Positions 31,876 through 36,439 of a stretch of DNA of 36,439 nucleotides are shown one piece after another; within the stretch, counting starts at the first letter, position 1; every line of letters begins with the position of its first letter. The notes under the pieces were generated by a model that saw nothing but the letters and a program-made list of their open reading frames with translations, was not told the origin of the DNA and did no database searches. A program made the position numbers and the translations under genes. Origin of the DNA: Sphingobacteriales bacterium (lineage in GTDB: Bacteria; Bacteroidota; Bacteroidia; Sphingobacteriales; Sphingobacteriaceae); NCBI GenBank assembly GCA_014763615.1, contig JACXVB010000028.1:1-36439 (forward strand), written 5' to 3'.

Positions 31876-33042
31876 TTATTCAAAATATTCCTTCATTCTA
31901 TCGAAGAAACTTTTCTCGTTTTTACCCGGACTAGGTTTGAAGTTTGGTGAGTCTTTCAATTTCTCCAAAAGCTCTCTTTCTTCATTATTTAAGATTTTTG
32001 GTGTCCAGATATTCACTTGCACCAATTGGTCGCCTTTATGGTAAGAATTTACTTCAGGAATACCTTTTCCTTTGAGTCTTAAAATTTTCCCACCTTGCGT
32101 ACCTGGGTCCAATTTGATGCGGGCTTTACCATCAATGGTTGGCACTTCTATACTTGCACCTAAAGTGGCATCTACAAAACTTACATGTAAATCATAAATC
32201 ACATTGATGCCTTCTCTTTTTAAAGATTCATGAGGGATTTCTTCCACCAAAATAATTAAATCACCCGGAACGCCCCCTCTTGGTGCTGCATTGCCTTTTC
32301 CGCTCATGCTCAATTGCATTCCTTCACTCACACCAGCAGGAATATTGATGCTGATGGTTTCTTCACCTCTAGTTACCCCTTCGCCATAGCAAGTGCCACA
32401 TTTAGCAGATATGGTTGTTCCTTCTCCGTTACAAGTAGGGCAAGTGCTGGTAGTTTGCATCTGACCTAAAATGGTATTGGTTACACGTCTTACCGCTCCG
32501 CTACCGCCACAGGTTTTACAGGTTTGGAAAGAGTTTTTATCTTTTGCTCCGGTTCCATCACAAGTGCTACAAACTACTTGTTTGTTCACCTTTATTTTCT
32601 TTTCTACACCGTTGGCTATTTCTTCTAAAGTGAGCTTTACTTTGATACGAAGATTAGTCCCTCTCTGAACTCTTCTGCCACCTCTGGAAGATTGGCCTCC
32701 TCCACCAAAGAAACTTTCAAACGGACTGCCGCCTCCACCACCAAAAATATCTCCAAACTGGCTGAATATGTCTTCCATATTCATGCCGCCACCGCTATAG
32801 CCTCCACCAAAACCGCCTTGCGCACCAGCATGACCGAATTGATCATAGCGTTGTTTTTTCTCAGGATTGCTCAACACCTCGTAAGCTTCGGCAGCTTCTT
32901 TAAACTTTTCCTCAGCAGCTTTATCATCAGGGTTTTTATCCGGATGGTATTTGATAGCCAGCTTACGGTAAGCTTTTTTTATTTCATCGGCTGAAGCTCC
33001 TTTGGTAACTCCTAAAATATCGTAATAATCTCTTTTACTCAT
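31876..33042 (-). CDS. dnaJ: Molecular chaperone DnaJ
   Basis: A 388-residue type I Hsp40. The J domain holds HPD at residues 33-35 ([15 protein letters not shown]). A Gly/Phe-rich linker covers about 72-125. Four zinc-finger repeats ([32 protein letters not shown]) lie at about 158-230, and the client-binding C-terminal domains follow. It delivers unfolded protein to DnaK and stimulates its ATPase. It lies 87 nt downstream of grpE in the same direction; dnaK is not in the window. Confidence 0.97.
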   Translation of the reverse strand: MSKRDYYDILGVTKGASADEIKKAYRKLAIKYHPDKNPDDKAAEEKFKEAAEAYEVLSNPEKKQRYDQFGHAGAQGGFGGGYSGGGMNMEDIFSQFGDIFGGGGGSPFESFFGGGGQSSRGGRRVQRGTNLRIKVKLTLEEIANGVEKKIKVNKQVVCSTCDGTGAKDKNSFQTCKTCGGSGAVRRVTNTILGQMQTTSTCPTCNGEGTTISAKCGTCYGEGVTRGEETISINIPAGVSEGMQLSMSGKGNAAPRGGVPGDLIILVEEIPHESLKREGINVIYDLHVSFVDATLGASIEVPTIDGKARIKLDPGTQGGKILRLKGKGIPEVNSYHKGDQLVQVNIWTPKILNNEERELLEKLKDSPNFKPSPGKNEKSFFDRMKEYFE

Positions 33043-33051
33043 TTATTTCTA

Positions 33052-33127
33052 TTTGAAGATTTGGAGATTTGGTGATTTGAAGAGGATTATCATTGACTCA
33101 TTTTCAAATCATCAAATTTTCAAATTA
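33052..33127. repeat. Imperfect inverted repeat of TTTGAAGATTTG type between grpE and dnaJ
   Basis: The left arm (33052-33083) is built of ATTTGAAGATTTGGAGATTTG-like units, and the right arm (33099-33127) of ATCAAATTTTCAAAT-like units; the two are roughly complementary. A related piece occurs in the engB-ubiE gap around 11449-11463 (ATCAAATTTTCAAAT). From memory, such runs are frequent between genes in Pedobacter-like genomes. It would form a long AU-rich hairpin in grpE-dnaJ mRNA. Confidence 0.5.
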
Positions 33128-33129
33128 AT

Positions 33130-33747
33130 TTAAGCGCCTACCACTACTTTGGCAAAGCGAATGACTTTATCATTTAAATAATAACCTTTTTCCACCTCAT
33201 CAATTACTTTTCCTTTTAAATCATCAGTAGGTGCAGGAATATTGGTAATGGCTTCATGGATTTCGGCATCAAAAGGCTTGCCTTTAGATTCCATTTCTTT
33301 TAAACCTTTTTGATGTAAAAGTGATTTTAATTTATGATGAACCAACTCTACCCCCTCTTTTACAGGTTTTACTTCTGTAGCATTCTCCATGGCTTTTGCT
33401 GCTCGCTCAAAATCATCTAAAACGGTGAGTAGAGAAACAATTACATCTTTACCTGCAGTTTGCAATAACTCTATTCTTTCTTTGGTAGTTCTGCGTTTAA
33501 AGTTATCAAACTCGGCATATAGGCGGATATATTTATCATTTAAGGTGGCAACTTCAGCTTTCAGTTTTTCAGTTTCACTGATTTCAGCATCTGCATTTTC
33601 TGCATTTTCATCTTCATCATGCTGAACTCTCGCCTCATTCACCTGCTCTAATTCTTCCCGAATCTCTTCTTGTTCTTGCTGCGTCTTATTTTCTTCTGTC
33701 ATTTTATTCTGTTGTTCTGTTCCCGAAACTTTCTTTTTCTTAAACAT
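33130..33747 (-). CDS. grpE: Nucleotide exchange factor GrpE
   Basis: A 205-residue protein from the ATG at 33747 (MFKKKKVSGTEQQ). An in-frame start eight codons earlier lies right at the promoter and is less likely. Residues about 10-70 are a very acidic, Gln/Glu-rich, probably unstructured and coiled-coil part. The GrpE core follows, with YIRLYAEFDNFKRRTTKER, then LLTVLDDFERA near 110-120 and KGYYLNDKVIRFAKVVVG at the end. It releases ADP from DnaK. It is first in the grpE-dnaJ unit, with a TATGTTTG box upstream. No CIRCE element is visible. Confidence 0.95.
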   Translation of the reverse strand: MFKKKKVSGTEQQNKMTEENKTQQEQEEIREELEQVNEARVQHDEDENAENADAEISETEKLKAEVATLNDKYIRLYAEFDNFKRRTTKERIELLQTAGKDVIVSLLTVLDDFERAAKAMENATEVKPVKEGVELVHHKLKSLLHQKGLKEMESKGKPFDAEIHEAITNIPAPTDDLKGKVIDEVEKGYYLNDKVIRFAKVVVGA

Positions 33748-33775
33748 AATTATATTATAATTAAAGTGCAATTAC

Positions 33776-33807
33776 CAAACATACTGCCATTCAATAAAAA
33801 CAGTCAA
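33776..33807 (-). promoter_or_regulatory. Probable promoter of grpE-dnaJ
   Basis: On the minus strand TATGTTTG (33783-33776) is an exact -7 box, and TTG (33807-33805, within TTGAC) lies 21 nt upstream. The -33 element falls inside the proximal arm of the terminator hairpin of the ftsE-like gene, so the two signals share bases. The leader would be about 25 nt. Confidence 0.5.
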
Positions 33808-33851
33808 CCTGTCAGTCTGTAATGGATTTAGACTTTCAAATTGACTGTTTT
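33796..33851 (-). terminator. Terminator after the FtsE-like gene
   Basis: AAAACAGTCAA (33797-33807) pairs with TTGACTGTTTT (33841-33851). An inner 5-bp stem (AGTCT with AGACT) lies in the 33-nt loop. Read leftward the outer stem is followed by T. The long loop makes it weaker than the other terminators here. Confidence 0.55.
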
Positions 33852-33872
33852 ACGTTCTTTTTGTCGCTAAAA

Positions 33873-34553
33873 TTAAACGGTAGCGTCTTCTATCACTTTG
33901 CCATTTTCGCATTTAATAATGCGAGAAGGAAAAGTTCTAATGATGTGATAATCATGTGTGGCCATTAAAACTGCGGTTCCTGATTGACTGATTTGACGTA
34001 ATAAAATCATGATTTCTTCAGAAGTTTCAGGGTCTAAATTTCCCGTAGGCTCATCCGCTAAAATTAATTCAGGATCATTGAGTAAAGCCCTGGCAACTAC
34101 CACTCTTTGTTGCTCGCCACCAGAAATCTCATGTGGCATTTTCTTCATTTTACTACGTAGCCCTACTTTTTCTAAAACATCTTTAACACGTTCCTCAATC
34201 AAGGCTTTATCTTTCCAGCCGGTGGCTTTTAAAACAAATTCTAAGTTTTGTTCAATACTTCTATCGGTTAAAAGTTGAAAATCCTGAAAAACAATCCCTA
34301 GTTTTCTTCTTAAAAAAGGCACATCTTGTTCTTTCAAATCTTTTAACTCATAACCCACTACATGTCCGTCTCCATTTTGGATGTGTAAATCGCCATAGAT
34401 AATTTTCAATAAACTGCTTTTTCCAGAGCCGGTTTGGCCAATTAAATAAACAAACTCTCCAGCATCTACATGTAAATTTACGCTAGCTAAAACCAGATGT
34501 TTTTGCTGAAAAACATCCACATTATTTAATTTGATAACAGAATTTCCAACCAT
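33873..34553 (-). CDS. ftsE: FtsE-like ABC ATP-binding protein
   Basis: A 226-residue ATPase. Walker A is GQTGSGKS at 39-46, the signature is SGGEQQR at 144-150, and Walker B is LILADEP at 163-169, with the His switch in ATHDYHII. Overall it resembles FtsE, which works with FtsX to activate peptidoglycan hydrolases during division. It ends with HxxIIRTFPSRIIKCENGK, typical of FtsE. No ftsX lies beside it, so a lipoprotein-exporter-type ATPase (LolD-like) remains possible. Its ATG shares one base with the stop of a 67-residue gene (TAATG). Confidence 0.82.
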   Translation of the reverse strand: MVGNSVIKLNNVDVFQQKHLVLASVNLHVDAGEFVYLIGQTGSGKSSLLKIIYGDLHIQNGDGHVVGYELKDLKEQDVPFLRRKLGIVFQDFQLLTDRSIEQNLEFVLKATGWKDKALIEERVKDVLEKVGLRSKMKKMPHEISGGEQQRVVVARALLNDPELILADEPTGNLDPETSEEIMILLRQISQSGTAVLMATHDYHIIRTFPSRIIKCENGKVIEDATV

Positions 34554-34756
34554 TAGATGTCTAATTTTAAGATTTGTCCGAAAGGTAAGTCTTTAATCAC
34601 CTCCATAATGTATGCCGCTTGATCACCCAATCCCACTTTTTCTAAAGATTTATCTGGTCTATCTACTCTAAAATAGGCCAAAAGGGTAAATTGTTCATCC
34701 CTTAACTGAACGTAATCAGGGATTTTGGCTACTCCTTTCACTTTAATGACATACAT
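34553..34756 (-). CDS. Small conserved-looking cytoplasmic protein, unknown function
   Basis: A 67-residue soluble protein: MYVIKVKGVAKIPDYVQLRD, then FTLLAYFRVDRPDKSLEK and a short tail ending GQILKLDI. It has no signal peptide, membrane helix or motif I know. Homologues in Bacteroidota are sometimes labelled fructose-6-phosphate aldolase, as I recall, but at 67 residues it lacks the aldolase barrel and I do not accept that name. It is translationally coupled to the ftsE-like gene by a TAATG overlap and has an exact TAnnTTTG box 5 nt before its ATG. The context supports a real gene linked to FtsE. Confidence 0.75.
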   Translation of the reverse strand: MYVIKVKGVAKIPDYVQLRDEQFTLLAYFRVDRPDKSLEKVGLGDQAAYIMEVIKDLPFGQILKLDI

Positions 34757-34761
34757 ATATT

Positions 34762-34769
34762 CAAAGGTA
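34762..34769 (-). promoter_or_regulatory. -7 box of the small gene-ftsE unit, next to the start codon
   Basis: On the minus strand TACCTTTG is an exact TAnnTTTG box, followed by AATAT and then ATG. This predicts a leaderless or nearly leaderless message. No TTG element is found at the usual distance upstream. Confidence 0.45.
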
Positions 34770-34805
34770 AAATTTTTTGGGATGCGAGGAGTTAAAATTT
34801 AAAAA

Positions 34806-35831
34806 TCAGCTAAGTTGAGCTAAAAATTCTAAGGTATTTACCCCATCTGCATAATCCCAAAGTTTAGGATGTTGGCTTTCGCCGAAGTTTACTCTTGGGC
34901 TTTTGATATCTAAATCTATTTGTGCAACCACTACTTGAATTTCCGCCTCATGATTATTGATGCTTGAGGTTAAATCATCGAGATGCTCATATTCCTCATA
35001 AAAAACAACAGAAAGCGGAGAAGCTAATTGCGTATTTTGGGTGAGCAATAAAAAGCCGTTATCTAAGTGGTTAAGACGGTTTACCAAATAAATCGACTTG
35101 TTGTAATCGTAATTATTTTGGTATTTGTGATGATTTAAGATAGGACTAAACTCTTCAATAGATTCAAAGAAATGGTTAAAAATATATCCTTTTGGCACCA
35201 TCAATTTCGATACATTTCTGCAGCCTAATCCGTAATAATCAAAAATATCTTTTCCTAGATTTTTTAACTCTTCACTACTTTCCTCTCCACTTAAAACGGC
35301 AATGCTATTTCTGTTTTTGCGGATGATATGTGGCACTTTGGCAAAATAATAATCGAAATAACGAGAGGAATTATTACTTCCGGTAGCTATTACGGCGTCA
35401 AAATCGGTCAGACGGTTTACAAACTGAATCTGACTTTCAAACTCTGGCTCGATTTCAATCAGTTTCTTTAAGATTGCAGGAATAAGCACATCATCCTGTG
35501 AAGAAAGCTTAATTAAAGCGATATGCCCGCTCATTAAAACCGCCAAAATATCGTGAAAACCCACTAAAGGAAGATTTCCGGCTAAAATTAAACCTATTTT
35601 TTTCTGGCTTTTAGGAGTTTCAGGGGCGGTAGCTGTCCATGCTTTTAAATTAGGAGGATTCAACATTTGTCCGTTAGCTTCAATGGCTTTTTCTATTTCT
35701 TGCTGTGTAAACCAGCTATTTTTATTTTTGGCTAAGGGAATTAATGATTTAAAGTTATCGTCTGGTTTTAATAAAAAATCGCCTAAACGCTTTAATCCTT
35801 CCACTTTTCTTTCTTTACTAAAATTCGACAT
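34806..35831 (-). CDS. Acyl-CoA reductase, LuxC family
   Basis: A 341-residue protein of the LuxC/aldehyde-dehydrogenase-like family. A nucleotide-binding part is suggested by KIGLILAGNLPLVGFHDILA near 73-92 and by VIATGSNNSSRYFDYYF near 148-164. The probable catalytic cysteine is C204 in YYGLGCRNVSKLMVP. It is clearly shorter than bioluminescence LuxC, which is near 480 residues, but this short form is usual in Bacteroidota. It would reduce an acyl-CoA to aldehyde with NADPH; the substrate is unknown. It is transcribed divergently from a 4Fe-4S ferredoxin gene with 91 nt between the starts. Confidence 0.83.
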   Translation of the reverse strand: MSNFSKERKVEGLKRLGDFLLKPDDNFKSLIPLAKNKNSWFTQQEIEKAIEANGQMLNPPNLKAWTATAPETPKSQKKIGLILAGNLPLVGFHDILAVLMSGHIALIKLSSQDDVLIPAILKKLIEIEPEFESQIQFVNRLTDFDAVIATGSNNSSRYFDYYFAKVPHIIRKNRNSIAVLSGEESSEELKNLGKDIFDYYGLGCRNVSKLMVPKGYIFNHFFESIEEFSPILNHHKYQNNYDYNKSIYLVNRLNHLDNGFLLLTQNTQLASPLSVVFYEEYEHLDDLTSSINNHEAEIQVVVAQIDLDIKSPRVNFGESQHPKLWDYADGVNTLEFLAQLS

Positions 35832-35860
35832 TGTTTAAAATTCAAATACCTAAAATATGT

Positions 35861-35868
35861 TATATTTG
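35861..35868 (+). promoter_or_regulatory. -7 box of the 4Fe-4S ferredoxin gene
   Basis: TATATTTG is an exact TAnnTTTG box; a weak TTTA lies 23 nt upstream. The leader of about 50 nt contains a 6-bp inverted repeat, TACGTT (35894-35899) with AACGTA (35903-35908), that could form a small hairpin or an operator. Confidence 0.5.
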
Positions 35869-35922
35869 CAGCTCAATTTAAAAAGCACAAAAATACGTTT
35901 CTAACGTAAGAAAAAATAAGAT

Positions 35923-36276
35923 ATGGCGATTAAAATTACAGACGAATGCATTAACTGCGGAGCATGTGAGCCAGAATGCCCTAACAATGCAATTTATGAT
36001 GCGGGTCAACCTTGGAAATTCTCCGAAGGAACAAACTTAAAGGGAATTATAGATTTTGGAGATGGAGAAACTATAGATGCAGATGAAGCACAATCTGCCA
36101 TTTCTGATGAGGTTTATTATATTGTTTCTGATAAGTGTACAGAATGTAAGGGTTTCCATGATGAGCCTCAATGTGCGGCAGTTTGCCCTGTTGATTGCTG
36201 TGTAGATGATGAAGATGTGAGAGAAACAGAAGAAGAATTATTAGCTAAGAAAGCTTGGTTACATCAGGAAGGGTAA
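35923..36276 (+). CDS. 4Fe-4S dicluster ferredoxin (Alvin type)
   Basis: A 117-residue soluble electron carrier with two [4Fe-4S] binding motifs. The first is C9-x2-C12-x2-C15-x3-C19-P. The second is C-x2-C-x8-C-x3-C-P (CTECKGFHDEPQCAAVCPVD); the longer gap inside the second motif is the mark of the Allochromatium (Alvin) and YfhL type, which have very low reduction potentials. A 45-residue acidic insert separates the motifs. The C-terminal part is acidic and helical (EDVRETEEELLAKKAW). It diverges from the LuxC-like gene and ends before a strong terminator. Confidence 0.93.
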   Translation: MAIKITDECINCGACEPECPNNAIYDAGQPWKFSEGTNLKGIIDFGDGETIDADEAQSAISDEVYYIVSDKCTECKGFHDEPQCAAVCPVDCCVDDEDVRETEEELLAKKAWLHQEG

Positions 36277-36300
36277 TTGAAATAACCAAAATATTTTTGA

Positions 36301-36331
36301 AAAGCATCCGCCGGCTGGCGGATGCTTTTTT
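36301..36331 (+). terminator. Strong terminator after the ferredoxin gene
   Basis: GCATCCGCC (36304-36312) pairs with GGCGGATGC (36317-36325) around GGCT, followed by six T. It is unusually GC-rich for this window. It ends 9 nt before the IS end. Confidence 0.93.
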
Positions 36332-36340
36332 GTTATCAAC

Positions 36341-36439
36341 TGTCCCGTCCTAAAATAGCGTTACATAAAAAGTAATGTTATGAAAGAAAAAAAAGAGAAT
36401 GAGTATGTTAAGCGTACTCAAAGAGATTACAGTTATGCT
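36341..36439 (+). mobile_element. Left end of an IS3-like insertion sequence (cut by window edge)
   Basis: The sequence TGTCCCGTCCTAAAATAGCG from 36341 has the TG start and GC/AT pattern of terminal inverted repeats of IS3-family elements. The start of a transposase gene follows 39 nt later. The right end, target duplication and full length are outside the window. Family assignment rests on the end and on the first 20 residues only. Confidence 0.62.
36380..36439 (+). CDS. Transposase OrfA, partial (IS3-like)
   Basis: Only the first 20 codons are present: MKEKKENEYVKRTQRDYSYA, running off the window. The VKRTQRDYS segment is what I recall at the N-terminus of IS3-family OrfA proteins in Bacteroidota, just before a helix-turn-helix domain that starts with FKLxVV. 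The ATG lies 39 nt inside the putative inverted repeat. Confidence 0.6.
   Translation, partial: MKEKKENEYVKRTQRDYSYA

Noticed and set aside
33748-33872. CIRCE element upstream of grpE
   Set aside because: The consensus TTAGCACTC-N9-GAGTGCTAA is not present in either orientation.

Overview
The window looks like an ordinary piece of core chromosome from a low-GC member of the Bacteroidota, most likely a Sphingobacteriaceae species close to Pedobacter. The evidence is a TonB-dependent receptor with an N-terminal carboxypeptidase-regulatory-like domain, PorT- and PorG-like outer-membrane proteins, futalosine-type UbiA and UbiE quinone genes, promoters of the TAnnTTTG type, and very few Shine-Dalgarno sequences. 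I see no rRNA, tRNA, CRISPR array or prophage. The only clear mobile DNA is the left end of an IS3-like element at the right edge.

Layout. 1-361 is non-coding and holds a terminator-like structure and a structured intergenic element. 362-4411 has a FabG-type reductase and a large TonB-dependent receptor, each followed by a terminator. 4506-7197 is a two-gene membrane unit (VWA-like protein, TRIC-type channel), convergent with a FtsB/DivIC-like gene. 7787-11367 is leftward: a small membrane protein, an M3 oligopeptidase, a UbiA-family prenyltransferase and EngB. 11529-14357 is rightward: UbiE, PorT, an SDR enzyme and a YqeY protein. 14479-22043 is a long rightward envelope operon: alpha/beta hydrolase, CBS protein, NAD kinase, PorG-like protein, UppS, BamA and two Skp/OmpH chaperones, closed by a strong terminator and followed by MurI. 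23120-28515 is rightward: CcmE, CcmF, a DUF2520 Rossmann protein, a 2Fe-2S ferredoxin, IscX, KdsC and Maf. 28502-35831 is leftward: Ppx/GppA, an ABC exporter pair, DnaJ/GrpE, an FtsE-like ATPase with a small upstream protein, and a LuxC-like acyl-CoA reductase. A 4Fe-4S ferredoxin diverges from the latter, and the IS end follows.

How the genes work together. Several clusters serve the envelope: UppS and MurI supply peptidoglycan precursors, BamA with two Skp-like chaperones inserts outer-membrane proteins, KdsC supplies Kdo for lipopolysaccharide, and PorT and PorG belong to families of the type IX secretion system. UbiA and UbiE make menaquinone, while CcmE and CcmF mature cytochromes c, so both ends of a respiratory chain are represented. 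Ferredoxin and IscX serve iron-sulfur assembly, and GrpE/DnaJ form part of the Hsp70 system.

I did not find a wholly new multi-gene system. The best leads are a CcmE whose haem-binding residue appears to be Cys in a CxxxY motif rather than His; a perfect 22-nt palindrome in the leader of that gene; several genes whose start codons lie 5 to 9 nt after a TAnnTTTG box and so may be leaderless; a palindrome that includes the start codon of the VWA gene; and the structured element at 150-300.
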